A DNA stretch of 64,000 nt from Macquaria australasica (Eukaryota > Chordata > Actinopteri > Centrarchiformes > Percichthyidae): NCBI GenBank assembly GCA_005408345.1, contig SEMN01000016.1:2356001-2420000 (forward strand). Reading direction: 5' to 3'. The notes beneath the pieces are model-generated. The model made no database searches. It was not told the DNA's origin and was given only the letters and a program-made list of their open reading frames with translations. Shown one piece after another: positions 23,901 through 34,900 of this stretch (the stretch's first letter is position 1; each line of letters starts with the position of its first letter). The position numbers were made by a program, and so were the translations under genes.

Positions 23901-26764
23901 AAATCAAGGTAAACTATCTTTAAAGATGAGTCAGGATTGATCATCTCTGAATAAGATCTTTTAAATTCTTGGTCTGTACTCTGATCATCATATTCAGTTT
24001 CACATGGTTTCGTAGCTATATGCAGACTTAATGATGTCAGTAGATCATACAGTCTACTTTAGGGAGAGATGAAGGTAATTCAGAGGCTTTAGACATGCAA
24101 GCCTCCTCCCTGTCCAACAGTGTTGAACTCATCATTGTTTACTTTCTCTGTCTGCCCATAGTTTCGTGCTCTAGCACCAATGTACTACAGAGGTTCAGCT
24201 GCGGCCATCATTGTTTATGACATCACAAAAGAGGTATTATTTACTTTTTCTCCTCAACCACTAAGTACTTGCTGTATACTTTCATTGTTTTGTTCCATGT
24301 CTTTCCTTAATTTTTAATTCATATGTGTATTAGCAGCCGTTAGCTTAGTTTAGCATAAAGGCTAGAAACAGGGAAAAACCAGCTAGCCTAGCTCTGTCCA
24401 AAGGTTTCACAACTATTCGCCCTTTTTACACAGGTTATATGCCGTACTATTTCTTGGCCAGGAGCAGTTGGCAGGCAACCAGTCAAGACTCCAGGAAGTT
24501 ACTGACCCCCAGTGAAATGGCAAACTTACGTTTTTACAGTTTAGTTTTTGTACGGATTAAACAAACAAGATACAATGTGATCATCAGTGAGCTTTAGAGG
24601 TGTAGAGGATTTAATTATCTTTGGTAAGAGCTAATCTAACTCTCGGCAATAAAGCAGATAAGCATATTACCCAAAATGTCATACTAATCCTTTAAACTTT
24701 CATGGAAGACACTATGTGCGTGTGTGTCTGCTTATTGGTGCTTTCAGTAACACGTTGTTTACCTTTATCATCAGGAATCCTTCCAAACACTGAAGAACTG
24801 GGTGAAGGAGCTGCGCCAGCATGGTCCTCCTAATATAGTGGTCGCCATCGCTGGTAACAAATGTGACCTGACAGACGCCAGGTGAACCTGAATTAGAAAT
24901 AATACTGTATGTGTCATGAACAATGCTAGTGTGCACAGTATGATGATGCCTCCTCATTTACAACTTGAGAGTGATGATGGGATTTCAGATGTCTGGCTTA
25001 GATGGAAAACAATCTTGTAAGGAAATATTATAACCTTTTGGCATCTGAATAATATTTGATGTTTGGCTTAGAAATACCATTGGAATTGATTGTGTGTGAA
25101 GTGTACTCAGCTGTGCAAGGTGGAATATTGGCTCTCATACTGATTAATATTCTGTGTAGCTGGTCTGTTGTGGAAGATAAGGTAATCAGACTCCCACCGC
25201 TCTTGATCTTTGTCGTTCACCTTGATCATTATGGCTATTGAGGTGTTGTACGTTTCTAGTAGGAAAGTTCTGTTTATGTATAATGGACTAAATAATCTAA
25301 ATAGTTGAAGATATTATTGGTGATCTTATGTATCTTCCGCAAAATTGAAACATCTCCCAGACTCAGATACATATACGCTTTTGGCAATAAGATCACCCAT
25401 GAAATTGGGAAATAGTCCACATAATAGCTGTAGCAGTACATTTGATGGTTATCGTGTAATGCATGAAATTGCAGAATCTGTTTGCATATTGCAACATAAT
25501 AATTTTGACATACCTCTTCTGTTTACAGGGAAGTGCCAGACAAGGATGCCAAGGACTATGCTGACTCCATCCATGCCATCTTTGTAGAAACCAGTGCCAA
25601 GAATGCCATTAACATCAACGAGGTGTTTATAGAGATAAGTGAGTGTGTTTCTTGAGCATTTGGTGCCATTGGCCTGTACATCCTCAGGTCCCCATTAAGC
25701 TGTGACAAATTAAGCGTTGTACATTAGTAAAAAAAATTACCTTGTCTCCCTTTGTGTTTTAAAACAGGTAGACTATGTTTCGAACAGTGTTGCCTATTAG
25801 AGGTGTAGTTTCTAAATATTTCCAGAGTGTTATCATTCCTTTCTGTGTTTGTATCAGACTTCTGACAGTGATGAGGTAGGTCAGAATAAGCTGCAGATAA
25901 AGCCATTTTGGAAGTAAAGCAGAATCCACTTAATCGTGACATCTTGACACTTCATTTCAAACACAAATTTGAAGAGACAAGGTGTTGTGGGAGCAGAGTG
26001 GCAACTGATAAGCTGAAGATAAAAGAAATATACTCAATAGCTGTGTCCCAGTTCCATACTACATATTAAATCTAAGCAGGTTTTGAGTATATAGTGTGTT
26101 GAAACGGGAAAAGTAGAGAAATTAAGCATACAGAATGTCTTCTTGCATACTAAAAACTTGATGGACATCTAATGCCGCATGTATAGTATTATTTCATAAT
26201 GTTATTAGGATGCAGCTCGTTTCCCTATTCCATACTAATTGTATCCAGTATGTACTATATTTTGATATTCATAGTATAATGGTTTTGCACTTACTATGCA
26301 AGAAGTTAACAGCTACATCAACTTATCTTTTTGATCTTTTTGCAGCTGTCTCACCACCATTCACAATTTATTTAAAAAATTTTCGTATGCGAGTAATGCC
26401 TCCATTTTCTTTGTGGATTGCATTGTGGGACAATAGTGTACATCAACAACAGTTTAGGAAACAGGGGCACAGCTATAGGATTACTGTTAATTAACTGGCA
26501 AGTAGTGCTATCATGAAAAATGGTGTATTTTTAAAATGGATATGAAAAATCAAAGTATAATTACACAGTAAGAACGTGTGTGTGGTAATGGAGAGTTTGA
26601 GAGAGAAAAGGGAAGCTGAATGTTGGGAACCTGTGCACATGTATGTATGTGTGTGTCTCCTCAAAGGTAAGCGCATACCCATTGCAGACGCAGCAGGAGG
26701 AACTTCAGGAAAAGGTTTCAAACTGGGACGGCAGGCCTCAGAGTCTCGCAGGACGTGCTGCTGA
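17968..26764 (+). CDS. rab22a: Rab22a small GTPase, early-endosome and recycling traffic (7 coding exons)
   Basis: The exons are 17968-18003, 19155-19234, 20468-20549, 24162-24233, 24775-24881, 25529-25638 and 26667-26764, with phases joining to exactly 194 residues, the human RAB22A length. The start MALRELKVCLLG is identical to human RAB22A. Visible motifs are the P-loop GDTGVGKS (12-19), switch I NPTIG around Thr37, DTAGQE (60-65) with catalytic Gln64, NKCD (118-121), ETSAK (146-150) and a C-terminal CC for double geranylgeranylation. RAB22A works with EEA1, Rabex-5 and recycling tubules on early endosomes. RAB31 was considered and rejected: this protein has RALAPMYYRGS and the RAB22A-like tail GKGFKLGRQ, and vapb and apcdd1l are next to it. 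Intron 3 is the longest at 3.6 kb. Confidence 0.97.
18291..18445 (-). mobile_element. Family A MITE-like repeat, fragment
   Basis: It starts with GAGCTGAAAAAATTA and contains GTGAGGATTTGCTG and GACATTTTATAGGCTAAATA, in reverse orientation relative to the copy at 152-370. Confidence 0.55.
18510..18753 (-). mobile_element. Family A MITE-like repeat
   Basis: It contains TTTGCTGCTTTTCTATGTTT, GACATTTTATAGACTGAAG and the terminal word TTTGCAGCCCTA, in reverse orientation. It is part of the duplicated unit in rab22a intron 1. Confidence 0.6.
19368..19664 (-). mobile_element. Family A MITE-like repeat, near full length
   Basis: It runs from AGAGCTGAAAAAATTAG to GTTAGTTGCAGTCCT with inner GACATTCTATAGACCAAACA. 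The ends are imperfect inverted repeats. It lies in rab22a intron 2. Confidence 0.65.
19871..20179. mobile_element. MITE-like repeat with inverted ends (family G)
   Basis: The left end TAGAACCCGACCAATATATT and the right end ATAGTATCGGTCGACCTCTA are imperfect inverted repeats. The interior is rich in ATATTGGC/GCCAATAT words. I know closely similar TCGACCGAT-ended elements from percomorph genomes. It lies in rab22a intron 2. Confidence 0.55.
20550..24161 (+). other. rab22a intron 3
   Basis: This is the longest rab22a intron. A repeat fragment of family C lies at about 23085-23300. The GC-richer stretch 21500-22450 has no recognised repeat or exon. Nothing else was identified. Confidence 0.6.
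23085..23300 (-). mobile_element. Family C interspersed repeat, fragment
   Basis: The words TGGTGGTGCTAGAGGAAAAG, CCAAATTTCTTGGCAATCC and AGTAGTTGTTG match, in reverse complement, the copy at 58385-58930 (ACAACTATTG, TGCCATGAAATTTGG, TAGCGCCACCATGAG). Confidence 0.6.
24335..24695. mobile_element. Family B interspersed repeat
   Basis: It carries the family words GTTAGCTTAGTTTAGCATAA, GACTCCAGGAAGTTACTG, ACGGATTAAACAAACAAGAT and CTAACTCTCGGCAA. Related copies are at 27556, 52435, 55705 and 63752. It lies in rab22a intron 4. Confidence 0.6.
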
Positions 26765-27555
26765 TGATGCCGGTGACTGTCCCCACATGACCTGTGACCT
26801 GACCTTTGCTTACCCTCTGTGTCCCCGGCCTGCTTCAGCTTACAGCCACCACACACCCTCAAACACCCTGCTATCATTGACACCGGGATGCAGCATTGCC
26901 AAACTGATGGCCGTAGCAAATGCATTTTTGCGGCACTCAACAGCAAATCATCTGATATACTGACAAACATGCCTGCATTAATACATTGATGTGTAAGTGA
27001 AAGACCCCCATATATATTCTATTATGGACATCAACCACTGTTTAGTGTATTATAGCCCTGGGTTGATCAGAGGAACTTTACAACGACAGATTCATAGATT
27101 CAGAAGTCATTTTTACTATCTTTCAACCAAAACATGATCTGAAAATGGTCAAATTTCACCAACTGATTTTGATAGTACTTAAGTTATTGCCTTTTGTTGT
27201 TGTTATTTTTTGTTGTTTTCTTTTTGTTTGTTTTTTTGGGAGATCTCTCCCCACACATTCTCAACTTTGTGAAGGATCCATCTATACAGTTAATGTGTGT
27301 AATCACTAATTTATCATAAGATTTTGATGAAGGAGCTTATGGTAGTCATCGGTACCAATTTTTGGTTTTTGGAAGAATACATGGAGAGACGTTAGTGATT
27401 CACGGTCGAGCAATAAGGATTGCACATGCTAAGTTTTATTGTGTGATTGCTGCTTTCATCAAGATGTTTTTCAAGGCAAAACCAAGGGTGTTTTGCAATC
27501 ACACGGTTAAAAATGCAGAAATGAAAAGTGTGTGGGAGCATACTTCCTTCACATT

Positions 27556-27720
27556 AAAAGAATAGTTTGACATTTTGGGAATAGGCTTATTCGTGTTCTA
27601 GCCTAGGGTGAGATGAGAATATCTATATCATTCTCAGACATTAAAATGGTATTGATATTCTCATCTAACTCTCTGGCAGAAAGCAAATAAGCATAATTCC
27701 AAAAATGAACTATTCCTTTA
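27556..27720. mobile_element. Family B interspersed repeat, short copy
   Basis: It begins AGAATAGTTTGACATTTTGG and ends AACTATTCCTTTA, with CTCATCTAACTCTCTGGCAG inside. It lies in the probable rab22a 3' UTR. Confidence 0.65.
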
Positions 27721-29978
27721 ATTGTGAACTGTTCTTCTTCTCTCTTTGGCTTGTAAGGATATTTTGATTGTCACTTGCCCCTGAGAATAACAAATTGTTG
27801 TAAAATCTCGTCTCTGTGATGAGAACAACTGTACAGTCCACATCTCCCAATGATGGTGTTTTAATCAGGGCTGAAATTCTGTTGCAGTCTTCAAGTTTGT
27901 TATTATATGATAACAGTTCCAGCTGCTCATATGTGCTACACACTCCTCTTGTAATTACTGAAAAGGTATCAAGTGAATCCTGAATATGACGAGCCCCATA
28001 GTGCACACAATATACTTCCAGTTGTCTCACAATGTTACTTTAGCTTTATTTTTCTCTAATCTTATTTTAACTGTTCACTGGCGAGCCCGCCAGTCCTCAA
28101 TCCTTTGCTGCTACTTTGCAACAGTTTTACAGGGGAGGCTGATATTTGTGAGGTCTTGCCAAATTCTTTAATTGTCCCATAAACATTGTTCAATCTTTCC
28201 TCTCTTTTTTTTCACATAATCAGCAGTGGCTCACACATGCAATGTTGTTTTACTACCTGGCCTGCGATGAAAACAGTGAGATCTGGAAACTAGACGTCCC
28301 TCAGAGAAAACTCAGATTTTAGAGCTTAAATTTCCCCTTAGCAGAACGTTATAGGTGCAGAATTAGACGTGGCACTGTGTCGACATGCTGACCCCTTAAT
28401 GAACCTCCATTCTGCTCTGAATTACTGTGCTTTGTTCCAAGGTCTGCCTTCTGATTTTCCTTTCTCCCAACTTCTTTTGCCTCATTCCTCTAAATTCCAG
28501 GCACTTATTTTAGGTCCAGCTTTAATGTTGTTTCAGACATATTGTACACTATACAACAGCTTTCACAGAGCTCTATCATCCCCTCTTAAATTCATGAAAA
28601 CCATTACTACTCTGTGATCCTTATGCTATGTTACAGTAGTTTAATTTACCTCTTATATTGGCCTAATTGGACTTCACTAGCAGTTGACTCATGAGCCCCC
28701 ACAGACTTATTAATTCTGTGTAATTTCATGCTTGTCTGTATCTTTTGAGCCCTTTTAGCCCCAAAACTTTTTTGCAACATTGCCAAAAAATACAGATGTG
28801 CGCTCAGTTAGGCTGCGTTTCCACATTTATAAATTTGGATTGTGTGTTTTTCTGTCAGCGCAAGCCACTTTATTTCCCTTTGAGCGTATCTGTTATTGAT
28901 GAGTTGTGTTCTAGGCAGTGCTGTCTGTTTCTTTCAGGATTTTCCAATGGAGTGCAATAGTTGCTATTATGACAAAGGTAAAATGCGACCTAATTCACGA
29001 AATCAGTTACAGAGTGATGTGTTCACACAGTAGAGCGCACACCCGTGCAAAAAATGTGACTTAATTCTCTCCAGTCTCAAACAGATATATATTGAACTCA
29101 TTTTATGCTGATTTGGTGACCATTTTGCTCAGACATAGTTGATCAAATGAGCAGTGTGATGGGGCCAACCACCAGTGGCATTCGCTGCTATCTGTGATAA
29201 TTCGCACTGCACTACATCATAATGCTAACTCTAGCTAGTATTTAATAAGGCTTCAGCAATTATATCAAAAAGGGAAGCACTCTGGTACTTTGAGAGCTGC
29301 ACTTTGACTATTTGTATCAATTGGCCCTTATTGCTAAGTAACACTCTGCAGTCTGTTATTATCTCAGTGAAATCACTCGATGAAACAGTCTTGTAAAGGT
29401 TTCAGATTCCTTTATGTCCCCTGATGTTATTTTAGGTTTTGACTGTTTGCTCAGTTCTTATTGCTACGAAGAACATGGTGCCAAATAATGTCAAAGCCAT
29501 TTTACTACACCACGCATAATTAACCTTTTTTGTTTTGTTTTTTTAAATTGTTGATGTGATATAATGATTTAAAGTGCTGATCACATAAATGCTTAAAAAT
29601 ATTTGAAGTCTGATAATGACACACGTTTTCCCTTATTTGGAAACAGAAGGCATGGATAGAATTTGTATGCCAGTTTTGCATTGAAAAATACAGATAGTCT
29701 TGGGCTGGCCCTGAGAATGTGATTAATCTATATTATGTATATTTTTCAGTGTAGATGTATACCATCAAATTGCACACAAATTAATGACTATATTCTATTC
29801 TAAGCCAGTTGTGTGACCACAATACACTTGTACACCATTTGCAGTAATTCCATCAGCATTGTAGTTACCATATTTAGCTTTGTACTATGTTTCATATTGA
29901 TTGTAACAAAATGCCTGACAACAGTTGTTTGCAGTGTATTTCCAAATGTGTAAAAAGGGAATTGTCAATTTGTTTAAT

Positions 29979-29984
29979 AATAAA
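29979..29984 (+). other. Candidate distal poly(A) signal AATAAA for rab22a
   Basis: This is a canonical hexamer in an AT-rich context, followed by GATTGAC and a run of eight A. Earlier signals could also be used. Confidence 0.45.
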
Positions 29985-30157
29985 AGATTGACAAAAAAAA
30001 TCCCCTCCTGTAGTGTGCGTGTGTGTGAGTGAGAGAGAGAGAGAAGTTTCTCACTCCCTTGTGTTATGCCTAAGAGAGATGTGTATAAATGTGTTCCTTG
30101 GGGATACAGTGACAATGTTAGCGATTGGTCGTGTTGTTCAGATGGCATCCAGCTGCC

Positions 30158-30316
30158 TGTGTGTGTGTGTATATATAGATATAGATATATATAGATAGAT
30201 AGAGATATAGATATAGAGATATAGATATATAGATATATATCTAGATATATATCTATCTATCTATATCTATATATAGATATATAGATATAGATATAGATAT
30301 AGATAGATAGATAGAT
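30158..30316. repeat. Compound (TG)n, (GATA)n and (TATC)n microsatellite with inverted symmetry
   Basis: TG repeats pass into AGAT/ATATAG units, switch to the complementary ATCT/CTAT units around 30238-30275, then switch back. The central part is nearly self-complementary and could fold as a hairpin. Confidence 0.9.
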
Positions 30317-30834
30317 GCATGTTTGACTGGCAGAGGGCTTTTCACTGCACTTTGAATAGTGCTGAGAGGCCAGAACACTTATTTGACAACCTCCCCATCC
30401 CCTACTAAACCCCAGTAAGTTCACATTTAAATAATCCAGTGTTTGAACTAATTATTCAATTAAAAATACAAGTCACTTTATTTTTAAAGCATGTTTGAAA
30501 ACTATGCAGTTAATGGGAAGTATAAAAAAACATCTGTAAACTCTTACACCTGTAATAACGAAGGGCTCATCTGTCTTTGAGGTATCAATATTTTAATTAA
30601 ACATTACATGGCAGTGTGAGAATAACAGGAGGGCTTGTGTAAATGAGGAGAAAAGAGTGGAAGCTAACTTGACAGGTGAAAAACAAATTGATTAATGAAA
30701 TGAATAAAAGGTACGCTGACACACTGGTATAGTTCCAGTTACATCATTTTGCAATTGAGCTGATTTCTGTCCAGGAAAACATGGGAGTGTTTCACAATGT
30801 CTTACTTTATGCTGTTGCCATAATTGTAACCTGT

Positions 30835-30973
30835 CAAACACAGGTGTAACTAATAACATTAATCATGGCTGCATATTCCAGTTAGATGCTCAGGTGTGCC
30901 AGGGCGCTCGCATACTGGCTCATTGATCCACTTAATTGGAATGGAGCCATCATTACTGTTACACCTGTGTTTG
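30835..30973. mobile_element. 139-base element with perfect 16-base inverted ends (family F)
   Basis: The left end CAAACACAGGTGTAAC at 30835-30850 is the exact reverse complement of GTTACACCTGTGTTTG at 30958-30973. The interior is distinctive and non-coding (ATTAATCATGGCTGC, GCTCAGGTGTGCCAGGGC, CTTAATTGGAATGGAGCC). It looks like a miniature inverted-repeat element. I recall similar sequence dispersed in fish genomes but cannot name a family. Confidence 0.5.
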
Positions 30974-31329
30974 TTCTGCTAAGATAATTAAAAATGTTAA
31001 TAGTGAGAGAATTATTCCAAATTTTTCCAAAATATTGTTAAATGTTAATCAGTATGGCTGTTGAGAAAACACAAGTTATTCCATAAAAGTCTCATAAAAG
31101 GGCATCTACAAATATTTAATATTTCAAGCTGGGTAAATGTAGGAATATGTTCGAAAGATAACAATTAGATGAGAGCCAAGTTTTTTTTATATGCAAAGTT
31201 ATCCACAAAGTGACTCCAGTATGAGATTACATGTGGTATTGTAAGAACTTTTTTTTTTAAAAGAGTTCTTATGGATTTATTGTTACTGCGGGATGTGAAG
31301 AAAAACAAAAGTGTGCATTGGAAGTAAGA

Positions 31330-31600
31330 GAGGGTAACAACTGATGAGTAAGCCTTTTGCTTACATATACCAGAAAGAATTGCACCAAAAACACTTGCAT
31401 ACTCCCCAGGTGTTACAGGGATGTTGTAGCGTAATAAAAACTCCTCGTGAGTAAAGAAAGTGCAATCTGTATTAAACAAGTGATCCACCAGAAAAACATT
31501 ACTTTGGAGCTCAAGAGTCAAGTTTGCACCCTTCATGATTATTCCACATTCAGGCAAGAAGGCTGGTAATTTGTAAACTTGCATGCTGAACTTTGTGGGC
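31330..31600 (-). pseudogene. Decayed LINE (L1-like) reverse-transcriptase C-terminal fragment
   Basis: One minus-strand frame reads THEEFLLRYNIPVTPGEYAS and then VFGAILSG. It resembles the segment after the reverse-transcriptase core of fish L1-clade elements (a F-EF---YNIPVTP-E- pattern, from memory). The surrounding frame has lost similarity, and there is no intact reverse transcriptase or endonuclease, so it is a fossil. Confidence 0.5.
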
Positions 31601-31639
31601 TGAAATGAAAACCTGCATGTCCTTTCGCTTGTTTTAGGT

Positions 31640-31922
31640 TTCCCCCAAAGGCTGAGATGGTGGCCCCACCATCCCTGGGTGCACCCTGGCATCACCCTCC
31701 CCGTCACCCTCCCCCGCCGGCTGGCTATGCAGAGGCAGTGACGTCACCGGGCCGTCTCTCAGTCCCTTCCTGCTGCATCACAACAGCCGTCAGTAGCTCG
31801 AGTAGCTCTGGTGACTTGGGGGGGAAACAGGACATCCACAGCTAACCAACGGCAGCCTAACACGGGGGAGACCGACAGGAACTGGTTGCAGCGCGATAAC
31901 CCCCCGCTCCAGCTGTTGGGAT
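31640..31922 (+). promoter_or_regulatory. vapb: GC-rich promoter and 5' UTR of vapb
   Basis: The base composition changes from AT-rich repeat DNA to GC/CpG-rich sequence just before the vapb ATG and stays GC-rich into intron 1. A full CRE palindrome TGACGTCA lies at 31739-31746. No TATA box was recognised. The transcription start is not resolved. Confidence 0.6.
31739..31746. promoter_or_regulatory. Perfect CRE palindrome TGACGTCA
   Basis: This is an exact eight-base CREB/ATF consensus inside a CpG-rich segment, 177 bases upstream of the vapb start codon. That is the position range where functional CREs usually lie. Binding is inference. Confidence 0.55.
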
Positions 31923-34900
31923 ATGGCCAGGCCGGAACAGGTTCTGCTCTTGGAGCCTCAGCACGAACTGAAATTCCGAGGTAAGAGGGGAGGGCCCGGC
32001 TTGGACGGGAGGGGGGAGCTGCCTCTGCCAGCAGGGTTAGGAAGCGAGGAGGAGGAGGAGGAGGAAGAGGAGGAGGGGAGGCAGGCAGGCAAGTGTTGTG
32101 CTAACTAAACCGGGGAGAAGCCGCACTACACATCTGAACAACATCGCCCTCGCATGAAGAGAGTAAGAGCCCTGAAAGGACGGCAGGTCGACCTGGATTA
32201 GCTTCCCACGGCTAAGCTAGCCCGGCCCTGTCGCACGTTTCTGCTGCAGCAGCTGCCTCTGAAGCGGTTTGCAAGTGCAAGACACGAAACGCATGTCCGC
32301 TGGGAAAGCGGCGATCGTGACAAATACGTGACAGCATTGTACTGCCTTCTAAGTCCACAACCTTTCATTGCACCTGAGCTGCAACATCCTCAGCAGGTCT
32401 GGCTGGCTAACGTTAGCTCGCTCTCTGATTGGCTGTCTCGCTCTGTCGGCCAGCCTGCTGTCATTTAATAACTTGACAGCTCACAGGACGAAATAATTTA
32501 GGCAACCTCTGCTACTTGATAGGTTTTAGCTGCGGGTAATCAACATGCCCACTGTCCTTATCATATTGAGTTTTAGTGAAGCTCGGCATTTGGCTGCAAC
32601 ATTGTCACGTTGCTTTAGGCCCAAATAATGTTACATAAACACATGGTACTACTGTATCCGTCTTGCAACAGATTACAGAGATTCTGACACAGCTTGAATT
32701 ATTGCACCTTGTATTCTGGAGTAAGATGCTGAATAGTTTAATACAATTTTCTAATTATTCAAAATACAGTCAAACTTTTACTCTAATCAGTAGTGAGGTT
32801 TGGAGATATCAGCTGTAGGTCTGCCAAATTCAAGTCCAAAAATTACACTTAAAATTACCGGCACCGCCAAAAAAAAAAAAAAAAAAAGAAACCACTGTTT
32901 ATCCCAAAAGCCACTGAATTTAATTGCAGTGGGATGAGCTTCGGTAATTCACACCAAAACAGATTTGATAGATCACACTATGGATAAGATGACAAGTTGG
33001 TTATACTGTGTTTTTATGTGAACTGTCAGTTTAAAGTAACACAATGCTGAGCATCTAGTGCTCAAATGTGCAGCAAAGGCATTACCTTACTAACTTGTGT
33101 TATTTACTATGATTAGTGTGTTTGTTCAGCATGTTAAGGTGTTGTTAAGTTTGAGCCACCTGTGTGTTGCAGATAGTAATGAAGTGTCTGAGTTGTATCA
33201 GGCTCACAGTGTCCTCTGTGTAAATTGCATAAGCAGAAGTACACAACGAGGTGCCCTGATATGTGGAAATAATGAACAAAGCAGAGGTGAAAAATGCCAC
33301 AATACAGTTTCCTCCACCAAGTCTGTTATTTTCTCGTATCCACTACTGTAAGACACCTCGGAGTAGATTGTAGGCCACTGTGCCACAGGCAAAAAGAGGA
33401 GCTGTGTTCAAATCGTTATTAATTTGTTTGTCACATTTGTTTTTTGTCAGTTTAACCTGGGGGTAGGACCCTTTCACCAGTGAGAGTGTGGGAATAAGAC
33501 TGGTGTTTTTCTTATTGTCAACAAATGACATGAAAAGACCAAAAGGAGCGATGTGTTAGTCCGTCCCTCAATACTTTTTCAACTTCTCTGCCCTGTCTGA
33601 GATGCTCAGCCTCAAGCCCATTATTGCTTACTGGACTTTTAAAAAATAGGTCACAAATATATTGGGAATGTTGAGATTAGAGATTAGATTAATACATATT
33701 TTGTGCAGTATTTACAGCACGGGGACGATGTGGGATTGACTAAAAATTCTGTTAATCGTAATAAAGGAACATGCCATGCAGTGTAACGTGGCTCATCTAT
33801 ATATTTTAAATAGTTTTTCTGGGGATAAGATATATCAGGCAATACATGTTAATAAGATCAATCCGTTGTTTGTTTTGGTCTTTTCATGGGATTTGTTGAC
33901 AGTAAGAAAAAATAGAATATCGCCATGCTTTATCCTTTAACTGGTAACTTAGCATGAAGCAGAGGCACTGTTGCTATGGTTACCTGTAGTTTAATATACC
34001 TTGCACACTGATTTAGAACTGTGGTGACACCATTGAGTGGAAGTATGAAGTCAGAAACAACTATGTTACATAGATATATATCATCTAATATATGTCTAAT
34101 CAGATGTGTTGATGCACGAGTGTTAACCAGACAGACAGACAAAGATGTCCTAGACAATACCACAAATCACATGCCAATGCTCAGGCCCCAAGTAATGTGT
34201 AGGCACGCAGTGTGAAACTTCAGGAAATAGAGAGTAGGTCTGTTAGTTGCAACACGTTGGCCCTAGGCTCAGACCAACTGTGGACCAAGTACTGTTAAGT
34301 GTTAGGGACTGGACTTTTTCATTTTTTATTCATTTTAATCTTCATCGGGGGTAATATTAAACAATCTTTACAAAAAAAAACACCCCACTTTTTATCTGCT
34401 ATTTATACAATCTAACCTTGAGAGACGACAGCTTCAAATATCAGCTCTTCATAATAGTTTTTAACTGCCGTTTGTGGTTTTCGTAAGTTGGACGCTATCC
34501 CGAGAAACTTCCAGGAAGTAGTAGATCAGGTGTACAGTAGTTGGTGGCGTGAGTCCCTTTCATTAAAAGCCTTCAGAAGTCAAGCCAAGCCAGTGAGGGT
34601 CTGAATTTCCTCTCTGTCTTTGCTCAGTGGGGAAGGGAAGTGTCAGTTGCTCTGGATGTTTGCAGAGCTGAAACTTTATCTTGAATCTGGTGTATGTGCT
34701 AATTCTGAAATAGCTCCATGTTTTCTTGCACAGAGTGGGCCTCTCTCAACTGCAAAGGTTTTGTTCACCATTATAGCCACTGTAGTGGCCTAATTTGTTA
34801 TTTTGTTATAAAACTATTTGTGATTAGAAAACCTGGCCAGACTGAGTTTTGGGGTTTGTAATAGCAGCATAAAATCACAAGTTAAAATTTTATTTGGATA

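Larger units (their letters stand above)
26765..29995 (+). other. rab22a: Probable long 3' UTR of rab22a
   Basis: Downstream of the TGA there is no further coding exon for 3.2 kb. A canonical AATAAA at 29979-29984, followed within about ten bases by an A-rich stretch, is the most distal convincing poly(A) signal. Mammalian RAB22A also has a multi-kilobase 3' UTR. A repeat of the family also seen at 52435 sits inside at 27556-27720. Where the transcript really ends is inference. Confidence 0.5.
29996..31639. other. Spacer between rab22a and vapb
   Basis: 1.6 kb with no intact gene. It contains a GA/GT tract near 30014-30044, a long GATA-type microsatellite, a short element with perfect 16-base inverted ends and a decayed LINE fragment. 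Confidence 0.6.

Noticed and set aside
17968..26764. Rab31 instead of Rab22a
   Set aside because: RAB31 starts MMAIRELK, has RFHSLAPMYYRGS and a different tail. This protein follows RAB22A at each point and sits next to vapb and apcdd1l.
26491..26970. 159-codon minus-strand frame
   Set aside because: It lies antisense across rab22a exon 7 and its 3' UTR and contains no family motif.
31923..32108. Read-through frame from the vapb ATG into intron 1 ending in poly-Glu
   Set aside because: A strong donor GTAAGA at 31981 ends exon 1. The Glu run is a GAG-rich low-complexity tract in the intron.
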